Origin: Aurantiochytrium sp. KH105
Lineage: Eukaryota; Sar; Bigyra; Thraustochytrida; Thraustochytriidae
Direction: 5' to 3'
NCBI GenBank assembly: GCA_003116975.1
Contig: BGKB01000220.1
Coordinates: 65,337 to 129,336 of the forward strand
Length of the DNA: 64,000 nucleotides
Position numbers and translations under genes: made by a program. Of this stretch, positions 27,301 to 37,873 are shown piece by piece. Below the pieces are notes generated by a model. The model was not told the origin of the DNA. It searched no databases and saw only the letters and a program-made list of their open reading frames with translations. Each line of letters begins with the position of its first letter. The first letter of the stretch is position 1.

Positions 27301-28652
27301 CTGTTAAATTTGCAAGCGTAGATTACCGGGGTCAAACTCAAGCTGTCACGTGCATCGATCTGAGCCCCGTCCACCAAAAGGTCTTTTACCCTCGCAACGT
27401 CCCCATTCTTGCATGCCTGCATAAGAGGCGTCTGACTCTTTCCGAAAATGTTTTGAGCGTGTCCGAGAATGGCTTCGATATCTGTTTCACCGTTGCTGAC
27501 GCTGTGTATTTTTTTTTTAAAAAATAATGAGCGAACTTCGTAAGACGGAAGGTTGCGCAGACTCCATCGTTTCCGTATAACTTACTTTTGTGAAAGCAAC
27601 GACGATGCCGCCACGACGGCCCGCGGCTCCTGCAGCTTGCCCTGCACACTCCGCGCCACCTCCAACATCGTCGCGAACTCCAGAAACGCGACAACGTCCG
27701 CGCGATGAAAATGGCGCTTGACCACCGCCAGCACGTCATTACCTTCATTATTCTTCAAATCCAGATCGACGTCTGCCGCGTAGCACAGCTTGAGAAAGCG
27801 CAGGAGGAGCGCCGCGTCCCGATGCGATCCATTAAACGTATGACCATATTGATGACCATATTGCTGACCATATTGCCGACCATATGGCTGATGCGATCTA
27901 GCTGGCTGACCAAAAAAGTACATGAGCGCGGTCCATCCATCGTTGGTCTGCAGGTTGGGGTCGGCGCCGCGCTCGATGAGCAGCTGGGCCGTGTAGAGAT
28001 CTTTGTTGCGGCACGCGTACGTGAGCGCGGTGAAGCCCTCGTTGTCCTTCAGGTCGAGCTTGGCGCCGCGCTCAACGAGCAACTTGGCCGTGTCGGGCTG
28101 GTTGTTGCGGCACGCGTAGATGAGCGCAGTCCATCCGTCGCCGTCCTGCAGGTCGAGGTTGGCGCCGCGCTCGACGAGCAACTTGGCCGTGTTAGGCTGG
28201 TTGTTACGGTACGCCCACGTGAGTGCGGTCCATCCGTTGGCGTCCTGCAGGTCGAGGTTGGCGCCGCCCTCAATGAGCAACTTCGCCGTGGCGTGCTGGT
28301 TGTTGCGGCACGCGAAGATGAGCGCGGTCAATCCCTCATTGTCCTTTAGGTCGAGCTTGGCGCCGCGCTCAACGAGCAACTGGGCTCTGTCAGGCTGATT
28401 GTTGCGCAGTGCGTACGTGAGTGCGGTCCATCCCTTGTTGTCTTGCAGGTCGAGGTTGGCGCCACGCTCGACGAGCCACTGGATGATGGCGGCTCCGGGC
28501 TGGCCCCAGGACGCTCTGGATGAAATGGCGAACATGAGCGGAGTACATCTCGATTGCGGAATCGTCGCGTCGAGCAGGGCGGGGTTGTCCTGCACGGCGC
28601 GCTGCACGCCAGCGAGGTCGCAGTTTCTGATGAGGTTGTACATGTTCGCCAT
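24351..28652 (-). CDS. Ankyrin-SAM-kinase-RBR fusion protein, copy 1 (two exons)
   Basis: Spliced from 28652-27586 and 27495-24351, giving 1403 aa from MANMYNLIRNCDLAG. Exon 1 has about eight nearly identical 33-aa ankyrin repeats (GANLDLQDNKGWTALTYA). Exon 2 opens with two more repeats, then a SAM-like helix set (LEQLGISSAQDRHGL), a long helical/coiled-coil region, and a kinase domain. The kinase keeps Lys955 (FVLKIF), D1047 (HCDVKPEN), D1065 (GDFDG in place of DFG) and APE (YMAPEL). The usual alpha-C Glu appears to be Gln, and the glycine loop is weak. Next is RING1 from C1162 (CAICLETF...CEECL...CVTPDCELL). A RING2/IBR-like module starts at C1291 (CPRC...FDGCCALKC..C..HFCAWC), with C1304 in the place of an RBR catalytic Cys. 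The gene is inferred to be a signalling E3 ligase; its substrate is unknown. Confidence 0.8.
27496..27585 (-). other. Intron of kinase-RBR copy 1
   Basis: 90 nt from GTAAGT (27585) to CAG (27496), phase 2. It joins the last ankyrin codon (Gln plus AA) to C-AAC-GGT and keeps the frame of the kinase ORF. The acceptor aligns base for base with the copy 2 acceptor. An alternative acceptor six bases earlier is also in frame. The in-frame TAA inside the donor makes the ankyrin ORF look like a separate gene. Confidence 0.8.
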
Positions 28653-29173
28653 CACTCGCGCGCGAGGCCGTGGCGCGGGCAAGGCGCCCGGGTCTGACTC
28701 GAGGGCGGCGGCCGGGACGCTGTCAAGAACGAGGGTAAGGCAGACGGAAACGGAGACGGAGAAAAGGTTTTGTTGCAGCGCAGCGATTGCAGTGTACGAA
28801 GCGAGAGCGGTGTGCGAGCGCCGGCAGACTGATGGAAGACGTAGGATCCTCACGGTGTGCCAGTGGCAGTGGCTCTTAATCTTTTGGACGATAAGGATTC
28901 GCCGCTTGTGCACCCTGCGCAAGTCTGCATTACGACGGTATAATGGGCCAAGATACACTAGCCGTGGTGCGACATGATATCTACGCACCAGCGGCAGCTT
29001 GCTGCGTGCACGTGCGTGCACGTGCGCGCATACGCTTGCGAGTGTGTCTACCTCGTTTATTGATGTGAGGCTACGGCATCTGGTTCGACACAGAGGAGGG
29101 TGGGAGAAGGTACCAAAGAGATGAGAACTAGAAGAAAGAAAAAGTAAAAAACTGTATACAAATTTGACCGATT

Positions 29174-29208
29174 ATTAATCTCGTCCCGAAAAACGGGACG
29201 AAATTAAT
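29174..29208. repeat. Hairpin 1 (TCGTCCCG-A5-CGGGACGA)
   Basis: An 8-bp perfect GC-rich stem with a five-A loop, extended by flanking ATTAAT arms with one mismatch. It shares its core with the hairpins at 30235 and 30299. Confidence 0.85.
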
Positions 29209-30234
29209 AAAGGCTAATATGACTAAGACCCTCTTACTGGAGTTTCGTGTAGTAAATTTAAGAATTGCGTTGCGCTCGGAGAATTTATTGCTGCGGCGCT
29301 CGCACGTCACCATCCTCGCGTGCGTCATGGCGTGGACGAACTTGCGCTGCCGACCACAGCGCGAAGAAGGATGATGCGAGAACAGCTGCGGCACGTCTGC
29401 TGGGTGATCTCGTCGTTGCGCGTCGCAACGCGACGCCAAGGTAAGGCTATGCAGCCGTCGCAGCTATCAACGAAGAGCGGTGGTTAGGCTCCCGCTACAA
29501 TGCCAACAAGTACCCACTTTGCAGATCAAGCTTGATCATGTCCACCGGATGAATCTCCCCGAAAACTCTCACGTGGACATTCTGAGATGATGCAAAGGGT
29601 GTACTCACTCCACGCATCTCGCTTCGATCTTTGTGGACTTCGTCGCTGCAAAGCTCGCTCATCTTCATCTGCAGTTTTCCACGAAGCACGGCCACCAAAG
29701 TCATGGCAGACAAGCTGCCCAGTGTGACTCGCTTGCCGCTGACTCGAACTTTGCTCTGGAAAATTTTTTTTTCGCCTTTATTCTTGTCCTCGCTATGTTT
29801 CCTCGCTCCTCCAAAGCCACGTCGCTCTCTTTGCATATTCCTGCAAAACGAAGTCCTCGCCCCATCCTCTAAGGGTTGCGCTCAACGTTGACGCGCGAGC
29901 TTGCATCCACTTCTTGTGCGCAAAATCCAGACTCTGCGGCAGCGATCGATGAGTTGTATGCGATGACTGTGATAAAAAAGGACGTGAACTTTTGGTCCGG
30001 GCTGTCGGACGGATCTCTTCTTTATACACTGGGAATCATGGTCTTCTCGCCAAGCAGTTCGCCCGCATGAATCAGTGTCGCGCGCTTCGTTGCCCAGACG
30101 TAGAGCAAATCAGCTTGTTTGCAGCGACCTCGTCAGCTTTCGTTGACGCCCTCGTGCACGAACCGCACGCCTCTGAAACAAAAGCTACAAAAAATCGAAA
30201 AGAAGCCAAAGTAGCAGATTGTTTCCCTGGCTAA

Positions 30235-30261
30235 ATTTCGTCCCGTTTTTCGGGACGAAAT
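30235..30261. repeat. Hairpin 2 (perfect 11-bp stem, T5 loop)
   Basis: ATTTCGTCCCG / CGGGACGAAAT around TTTTT. The core is the reverse complement of hairpin 1, including the loop. Confidence 0.9.
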
Positions 30262-30298
30262 CATCGGCGAAATAGTTTTGCCGAAACGGGGTGTAGTC

Positions 30299-30319
30299 TC
30301 GGCCCGAAAAACGGGACGA
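30299..30319. repeat. Hairpin 3 (one mismatch)
   Basis: TCGGCCCG / CGGGACGA around AAAAA, with one G-A mismatch. It lies 38 bp after hairpin 2. Confidence 0.75.
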
Positions 30320-30976
30320 AATATCTAAAAATCAGAAAAGTCATTGAAAGAAATACCCCAGATCAATTTAATTAAAAATCTCGCGCGTTGGCATGGTTAT
30401 TCCCACGATACCCCTCCGTCGCCATAAGAAGATGGTGGCTATGGCGGTGTCAAAACTGTTTATAACTCCGGCAAAGTGAACAGCTTTCATGGACTTCAAG
30501 ACTTTACAAATTTAACCTCTTCGCCTCTCTACTTCGTAGACGGAAAGATTGCTTACCAAACGAAACGTCGCATCGACAGGCAGCCCAGAGGCTTGGTTGA
30601 TGACGTTAAAGGCTTGCAGTGCGCGGGCGGGCGTACATTCGCTCATAACAATGCCTGGCGCAAGATTTTGCCACCGGAGTCGGCTTAAAAGCGAGTTACG
30701 AATAGAAATGAGCATCAAGGGAGTCCAGCGCGAGTGCCGGCGTGAGCGGGCCACAGGGGAAGCGGTGGCTCATGGTGCAGCTGTAACTGGCGATTTGTGG
30801 CGAATCCAGAAGACTATTTCGCGCTGTCTGACGTCTCAACATTGTGTCCATCAACAAGCAAGGCCAAGAACACAGAAGCAGTGTCTTGGGCCTCGGCGGC
30901 CACTTCAGGTCTCAGAGTAACACTTTATCACGGCAGTGAGCTCAATAGACAACGACAAACATGATCTCAGCATTTA

Positions 30977-33900
30977 TTATTCAAAACTAAAGTTATTGCC
31001 GACAATGTCCGGCGTTAGGAGAGGACGTAATTTGTTCTGAACGCTGGCGCGTACGCCTGCGTCTTCGACGCGCCTTTCCATGTAGTCGCGAAGGCGTTGC
31101 GCTCGAAGACGAGACCATACTTGCCGCACAACGTGCTTTTGGCCATAAAAGCGGTCCTCGCCAGCAGGTTTTGACGCGCACCTCGCAACGTGCCAATGAC
31201 AAGCTTGTGAGTTGTTACCTGTATCCTGCAAGCACCAAGCGCAAAAACGACACGGGCAAGCGGCACATTTGAGAGCACAGCAGCCGTCAAAGTCAACGAA
31301 GGCTACCGAACAACGGGGGCATGAGACATTCAAGACCTCGTTCTGGATGGTGCGAATACGATTCTGCGTCGTCGGGTCCAGCCCATGTTCGCGGAGTGCG
31401 GCGTCGACGCGATCACGGAGCTGACGCTCCTGCTCAGCTGCGGCGTCTCGCTCAAAGTGCGCGCGAACGATGTCGAGCAGAGCTGCAAAGTCCTCCTCTG
31501 GGACCGCGGATGCAATGGCATGTCCCGTGATGAGGAGCTCACAGTCTGGAGTGACACAGCACATGCTTCCATCTCGTAGTACGTTGACGTGCGCATTAGG
31601 CTGAGTAGCTGCACGTACAGACCCGCTCAGACACTCTTTGCACGTAAAGTGATCATCGGCGCAAATGACGCCCTCGCTTACGGGGTAGATGTCGAGACAA
31701 ATGGCACACGAGGCCTGCTTTACGGGGTCGACCTGAAATGCTTCGTGACGCAAGGCCTCGAGCGCAGTGGGCCGCTTTGACGGATTTGCAGACTGTAAAG
31801 ACGAAATGAGATTCTTGGTGGCGTCAGATACCCTTGTGTTCTCGAAGAGGTCCGCGATAACCATACCCGCGGAGAAGAGATCCACCGCAGACTCCACCTT
31901 TTCGACATTTCCGCTGTGAAGCTCAGGGGCCATGTACTTGATGGTGGCTTGCAAAGGCTGCGTCAGAGTCAAATTGTGCGGCTGCACGCCATCAAAGTCG
32001 CCAAGAACAGGCGAAAGGCCTGGGCCGAGAAACACATTCTCTGGCTTGACGTCGCAGTGAACGAAACCTTGCGAGTGCAAGTCGTGCAGACCAGACAAAA
32101 GACCAATGGCAATGCGTCTGCGTGTCGCCAGATCTGCATGCGGGTTGTCGCGGATCCAGGTGGCAAGATCGCCGCCCGAATAGAACGGCATCAGAGTGCA
32201 TCCCTGATGCGCATCTTGCATGAACACGCCTTGGGTGCGCACGATATAGGCTGATTTGATCTGGGCAAGTGCTGCGGCCTGGCGATAGAAACGACTGCTC
32301 CACTCTTCGTTTGCGAGATGAAAGGACTTGAGCACAAATTCTCGGCCGTTAAGATCGCGCACTTTGAGCACGGACTTGCCGGGCTTCGACGCAAGCTCCG
32401 AGATAGTTTTAAAATCCTCGCGCTTTGCATTCGTCAGCCAGAGTCCCAGCGTTGACAGTTCCCGGGGTACGCTATCGTTCACGCCCAAGTTCTGATCCAC
32501 TTTTGATCTTGGAGCAACTCTGGGTTGTGTTCTTCCGCGTGCCTCAGCACCCGTGCGCGCTTCTTGCGCAGCTCGCTGTCCAGCTTGTAAACAATCTCAA
32601 GCTGAGCAAGCTCCTGCTCGAGGCCAGGAATTTTCGCCTGCGCTTCAGCATCTCCGTCATTGGCATCCTCGCGGATTCGCTCGAGGTCGCGCTTAAGATC
32701 TTCTCGTTTTCTTTTGTTCTGGCGAACCTTCTTCATCGATTCCGTTACCTGTGACGTGTCCGGCGCCGAAAGCCCGGGGACGTGACGGGAAAGAGAACTT
32801 GACAGGCCTTTTGCGGCGTTCTGTAAGCGCGAGATTTCGTTTTTCAATGTGCAAGTGTAGAATGATATCGTGCTGGCCAATGCACGCCGCACCTCCTCCA
32901 ACGGAGCGTCTGCCATGGGATCGACGTCCGTCAAGATGCTGAGCTCTGCTTTCAGTGCTCGCTGTACGTTCTGTAGCTCCATCGCGATATGCCTTGTCTT
33001 TTCGGGATGTCTCAACGTCATAAAGAATGTCATTTGGATACCGAGGCGCTTGGTGCTCTCTTCCAAAGCATCGATGGCTGCCTCAGTACGCTTACACGCA
33101 GCGCTGGTGTCGTGCCGAGCCTCCCAGGCCTTAACAGCCTCTACCGCGGCTCGCGTTGCTTCCTGCACTTGGTCAAAGGTGGCGGGTTCGACAGCATCGA
33201 CGACGACCGCAGATTCTTTCAGAATCTCCTCCCATAGACTACGACAGGAGTTCACCACGGCCTTGGTTCCTGGATCCGCGAGTACTTTCTCAAGGTGACC
33301 TTCGATACCCCCTGACAAGGCATCCCGAATACCCGCGACAAGGTCGAGTCGGGTTTTAATTCGTTTTGACACCTTTTCCGAGTCCGTCTTGACAGCTTCT
33401 TGGAGTGCAATCAGCTCTTGTTCCTTTTCGCGAAGAATGGTATGCTGCCCGTCAAAATCTGCAAGAGATTCGACTGGGTCCTTGCGCAAAAGCTGCTCGG
33501 CAAAGAACTGAGTCAAACTCGGATGTAAAATAGCTCCCCCTTCCTTGTGCTTTGTCCTTGCAAGTGAGATCTTTTGCACGAGTGCTTCGAGATTGATTGT
33601 TTGCCCAGAATACGCAAACAATATGAGCAACTCACGGCGATCTGGCGCACTTGATATCCCTAGTTGCTCAAGACGAGCAGAAGTGAGATTGTGGGAGTTA
33701 TCCAGCGTTTGCACACCCTCATCGAAGAGTTTGACAACCATCACTCGCAGTGCGTTGCGGTGGAAATGTTCAAGCGGTAACGAGTTTATGAAAGAAAGAA
33801 AGGTGGACAGCTCTATACGATTCTTCGAAGGAACATGCGCAAGAGCCATCTCAATGCCAAGGGACTCGCTCGAAAGACCTGCGCTATGCTCAAAGAGAAG

Positions 33901-35265
33901 CTTTGCGAGAGATAGACCGAAATAATCCCCGTTGAATTTGCAAGCGTAGATCATTGGGGTGAGGCCCAGTTTGTCACGCGCATCGACCTGTGCCCCGCCC
34001 GTCACGAGCTCTTTTGCCCTCGCAAGTTTGCCGTTCTTGCATGCCTGCATGAGAGGCGTCTGGCTGTTTTCGTACAAAACTTGAGCGCAGTCAAGAATGG
34101 CTTCGGGCTCCATGTCTCTATTGCTGGAAGTGTATAAAAAGCGAACGTCAGAACAAGAAAGGTGGCGCAGACTCCATCGTTTCTGTGTAACTTACTCTTG
34201 CGAAAGCAACGACGCCGCCACGACGCTCCGCGGCTGTTGCAAGCTGCCCTGCACACCCCGCGCCACCTCCAACATCGTCGCGAACTCCAGAAACGCGACG
34301 GCGTCGGCGCGTTCTCTGTTCTTGGCCAGCGCCAGCGCGTCCTCCCCGTCATCATTTTTCAACTCCAGATCGGCGCCCGCCGCGTAGCAGAGCTTGAGGC
34401 TGCGCAGGAGACCCGCCGCGGTGTGATACCTTTCATCTGGCTGCTGACATGCCACCATGAGCGCGGTGTTTTTAATGTTGGACTGCAGGTCAAGCTTTGC
34501 GCCGCGCTTGATGAGCAGCTGGGCCGTGTCGGGCTGGTCATAGCGGCACGCGAACATGAGCGCGGTCCATCCATCGTTGTTCTGCAGGTCGAGGTTGGCG
34601 TCGCGCTCGATGAGCAACTGGGCCGTGTTGGGCTGGTCGTAGCGGCACGCGAGCATGAGCGCGGTGTATCCCTTGTTGTTCTTTTGCAGGTCAAGCTTTG
34701 CGCCGCGCTTGATGAGCAACTGGGCCGTGTCGGGCTGCTCGTAGCGGCACGCGGTCATGAGCGCGGTCCATCCCTCGTCGTCCTGCAGGTCGAGGTTGGC
34801 GCCTTGCTCAACGAGCCACTTCGCGATGGCGGGGTGCCCCCCGGAGTCTGAATGAAGGGCCCAAATGAGCGGCGTGTGCTTACTCGTCGCCACCGTCGCG
34901 TCGAGCAGGGCGGGGTCGTCTTGCACGGCGCGCTGGACACTGGCGAGGTCGCCGTTCGCATGCTCGCCAACCTTGCACACGCGCGCGGCGCCGTGGCGTG
35001 GGCGAGGCGCGCGGGTCTGGCTCGAGGGCGGCGGCCGCGACGGGCTGGAGAGGATAAGGGAGGCGAAGACGGAGACGGAGTACAGGTATTGCCGCAGCGC
35101 CTGACAGCGAGGGCGGGCAAGGAAGTTTAAAGCGACTCGAGAGCGCTTGCTGACGAGTGGAAGCCGCAGGATCATCACAGTTCCGGCCAGAGAGGGCGGG
35201 ACGAGACGCCGCGACTCGTGGGTCGTAGAGGACGTGGGCGAATGATGTCGAGCCGCTCTAGACAT
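30977..35265 (-). pseudogene. Ankyrin-SAM-kinase-RBR fusion, copy 2, frameshifted
   Basis: Paralogue of copy 1 with the same order: about six ankyrin repeats in exon 1 (open 35265-34196), intron, exon 2 with ankyrin, SAM-like and helical regions (34123 to about 32497), then kinase (FVLKSF, HCDVKPEN, GDFDG, YMAPEL), RING1 (CAICLDIYP) and RING2/IBR-like (CPRC...FDGCCALKC) to 30977. Between the Lys-Trp before the kinase domain and the conserved Val-Pro, copy 2 has 26 bases where copy 1 has 27, so the frame breaks within 32471-32496. The ATG used by copy 1 is absent; remaining starts (35265, 35175) lie in what is 5' UTR in copy 1. Both halves are otherwise fully open, so the break is recent or a sequencing error. 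If functional, it could give two proteins. Confidence 0.7.
34124..34195 (-). other. Intron of kinase-RBR copy 2
   Basis: 72 nt, GTAAGT (34195) to CTTCCAG (34124), phase 2. Splicing joins GA|C and continues AAT-AGA-GAC-ATG in the frame of the downstream ORF. Donor, phase and acceptor position match copy 1. Confidence 0.8.
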
Positions 35266-35835
35266 GCCGCCTTACTTTATGTCTGGGCAACCGAGCGTGC
35301 GCGCAGCATTAATTTTAAAAAATTGCAAGGAGAACATGTCTTCTTCAAATTTGCTGCATAAAGCGCGCTGCAGGTCTTGCGCCGCAGACTCCTTAATCTT
35401 TACCTTTGTTAGCGACACACGCTCGCACAGGACCACACCTCCTCGCCGTCGTCATCGTCAGCGCTGGTCCTCATCTCCAAGCTGCCACGAGCCAAAGAAC
35501 CTGCGGCTGTCGCAGTGTCGGAACTTCTCCCCTACAGACCCATTCGTCGTCTCCGCACTGCTCGTCTTCGTCATCGTCTTTTGCTCACGTGTACAGCTTG
35601 AGTTGAGAGCAGCCGATTGAGCCCTTTTCTTCTCTGTATTAGGTCTCTTCGGCGGAAAGAGACCCGCGCGCCGCGGCCACTGCAGCGGCCAGCGACGGCG
35701 AGCACGCCGCGGAGGAGGCAAACAAGACGCGCCGCCGCACGTGCGTGCACGCGAGCGCCCGGGCGAGAGGCCGCGCAGGCAGGCAGGCAGGCGGCAGAGC
35801 GCGAAGGGCCTGGCGAAGGGGACTCGCGCGCGCGG

Positions 35836-35877
<42 letters not shown>

Positions 35878-35893
35878 GGGCGCTCGCGACGCG
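35266..35893. promoter_or_regulatory. Divergent promoter region, kinase-RBR copy 2 / mitochondrial S21
   Basis: About 630 bp. The right end is GC-rich and contains a 13-unit AGC array (35838-35876) 17 bp before the S21 start codon, probably in its 5' UTR. No other gene seen. Confidence 0.5.
35838..35876. repeat. (AGC)13 trinucleotide array
   Basis: Thirteen perfect units immediately upstream of the S21 ATG. The frame through it is open (polyGln), but it lies before the preferred start. Confidence 0.95.
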
Positions 35894-36394
35894 ATGATGT
35901 TCGCGGCAGCAGCGGCGGCCGGACGGCGACTCGGCAGCGCGGCGCGCGGGGCGGCGGCCGTGGGCAGCGAGGCGAGGGCACCTTGCCAGGCGCATCAGGC
36001 GCAGATGTGGCAGCAGCAGCAGCGCTTCATGTCGCGGAATATTGAGGATACCGTCGCGACTGGCGTCCGGGTGCGCGGCAGTGTGGACCAGGCCATTGGC
36101 CGTCTCACGCGCATGCTGCGCAACGAGAACATGCTCATGGCGCACAAGTCTCAGTTCAGGGTAAGTTCGTTGAAATCGTGCGCACAATGCGCGCTTGGCA
36201 TGTATATTGTGCTTTTGATGATGATGGTGCTGACGTCCGTGGTTGATATTATTGTGACATTGTTCTGCACGCAGCATGAAAAGCCCGCCGTGCGAAGGTT
36301 CCGCGAGAAGAAGGAGGCGAAGCGTAGAGCCGAGAAGCAGGAAATCAAGCGCCTTGTTCGCGAGGCGCTCAAGATGAAGGAGCTTGGGTATTAA
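35894..36394 (+). CDS. MRPS21: Mitochondrial small-subunit ribosomal protein bS21m (two exons)
   Basis: Spliced from 35894-36160 and 36275-36394, 128 aa. The N-terminus (MMFAAAAAAGRRLGSAARGAAA) is Ala/Arg-rich with no acidic residues, typical of a mitochondrial presequence. The body matches bS21: VRVRGSVDQAIGRLTRMLRNENML, then, across the splice, QFR-HEKPAVRRFREKKEAKRR, equivalent to the EKPxxxRRxKxxA block, and a basic C-terminal helix. bS21 binds the 16S-like rRNA platform near the anti-Shine-Dalgarno region in bacteria. The start was chosen because the tandem ATG directly precedes the presequence. Retaining the 114-nt intron would also keep the frame open. Confidence 0.82.
   Translation: MMFAAAAAAGRRLGSAARGAAAVGSEARAPCQAHQAQMWQQQQRFMSRNIEDTVATGVRVRGSVDQAIGRLTRMLRNENMLMAHKSQFRVSSLKSCAQCALGMYIVLLMMMVLTSVVDIIVTLFCTQHEKPAVRRFREKKEAKRRAEKQEIKRLVREALKMKELGY
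36161..36274 (+). other. Intron of the bS21m gene
   Basis: GTAAGT donor at 36161, pyrimidine-containing TTCTGCACGCAG acceptor ending at 36274; 114 nt, phase 0, no in-frame stop. Removing it restores the conserved bS21 sequence across the joint. Confidence 0.85.
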
Positions 36395-37873
36395 AAAAAA
36401 CAATCTGGGAAATTTGGCCATGTACACGCTGATTGACTTGATTCGACGGTCGCGGTACGGACTGTTTGTTTGGCATCGTTCGCAATCGCAAACTCCTCGT
36501 CAATGCGCGCAAAAATGCTGAAGGAAAAGTTCTGCCTTTGAGACTTGAAATGAACGAAAGAGATCCCGAGATGAAAAGAGCAAAAGGAGCGGTCAGAAGT
36601 AAAGGTTCGAGAGCATCAAGTGAGCCCGTCCTCTTCTTTATTTCTTTGCAAACGAAGCTCCAGGTTAATCCCCTTGCTTTGTGCTTTTCTTTCTTCTTGT
36701 CTTTGCCACTGATCTAGGTTTCTCTGGAAGTCTGTCTGCATCTCTTGCAAGCAAAGATGAAATCATAGTTTATCTTCAGCATTATCAGCATCAATTCTTC
36801 AAAACAAGTATTGCTCGCTTTCCGCTGCCTAGCGCATACCATTGCGTCTGCCTTCGTCTTGGACAAATGTGTCTCTTACTGATCTTACTTTGCAGTCGTG
36901 TACGTGACTGGTGGACGGATGCTTTTGCGTTTTCATTTTTTGTGTATTTTCCTTTGAGAATGAGTCAGGCGATTGCAGAGCTTTTTGGAAAAGAGATGTA
37001 TGCGCTGTCCCTGGCCAAAATCGGCCATCCTACTTTTCTCTCCACTCGTCAGATGAACATGATGATCACCCAATTTGCCCAAATATAAAAAACCATCAGG
37101 CAATGTCAAAAATCGAACAAAGAAAGAAACAACTCCGTTGCATGTGAGACCATGGTGGAAGCGCGGCCGGTCCGCCGTACCGTCGTGTTGTCGCGACGTG
37201 AAGTGTGAGGCCGCGCTTGCCCTGCGCGCAGCCTGGAGATACCTCGCGACTGGGTGATTGGCTGGCCATCTCCCCCGATTAGACCCACAAGGTTGGCGAG
37301 TGAGGCACACTGCTTGTGCATACATCCAATAGATGCACTTGCAAATAACCGACTTTGCGGTGCTTGCTGAAGCTGCGCAAGTCGGATCGTCTTAAGACTG
37401 GCGACAACCCATTCGAGAGAGCGCCAAGGCCTTGGCTGTAAAGTCTTGCAATCTCTGCTTGCTTCCGTCATGCTTGTCGCGCATGCAGCCCGGGTCCCGT
37501 GTTAAAATTTTTTTTATAAGAGATGGTGCGGCACCTCTGCAAGGCCGCGCCCAGGTCGCTCTCTCGCATCCGAGCGGTGGAGCCCCGGGCATATGACGAA
37601 GGATCCCTCGATTGCAGTCAAAGGCGTGCCTGTCAAAAGTTGCTCATGAGGGCGAGCGATGAAGGCATTTGCTCGATCTTGGCGGCCTGCGGAAAAAACA
37701 TGCGCGCCAGTTGTTGTGTCCATACAGGCCCTCTCTCACTACGAGGCGGAGCACGTGCAAAGGCCATCCTCGCGGCGGCGGCAGAGGCGAAAGGAAAAGC
37801 GCAGACCACCAGGCAGGCAGGCAGACAGACGCGCCAGCCGACGCAGGCGCCACAGGTGGCCATGGCATTCGCG
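36395..37873. other. Intergenic region without recognised gene
   Basis: 1.5 kb between convergent genes, AT-rich on the left. Several short ORFs lack recognisable motifs. No RNA gene identified. Confidence 0.5.

Larger units (their letters stand above)
28653..30976. other. Intergenic region between the two kinase-RBR paralogues
   Basis: 2.3 kb holding the promoter and 5' UTR of copy 1 and the 3' flank of copy 2. The sequence just upstream of ATG 28652 is recognisably similar to the 5' part of copy 2. It also contains alternating purine-pyrimidine DNA near 29000-29030 and three related hairpins. Small ORFs (for example 29495-29836 minus, 113 aa) have no recognised features. Confidence 0.5.

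Noticed and set aside
27705-28349. 214-aa plus-strand ORF opposite the ankyrin repeats of copy 1 (and a similar 229-aa ORF at 34162-34851)
   Set aside because: It is the antisense frame of nearly identical 99-bp ankyrin units; it stays open because of codon composition and has no independent motif.
29072-29095. GGTTCGACAC reminiscent of a tRNA B box
   Set aside because: No matching A box, acceptor pairing or cloverleaf could be drawn around it.
29495-29836. 113-aa minus ORF between the kinase-RBR copies
   Set aside because: It has an ATG and moderate complexity but no recognisable motif or homologous counterpart near the other copy; not enough to call a gene.
35741-35893. Upstream extension of the S21 frame through a polyGln tract
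   Set aside because: It would place a polyGln and Arg-rich stretch before a good mitochondrial presequence; the tandem ATG at 35894 is the better start.
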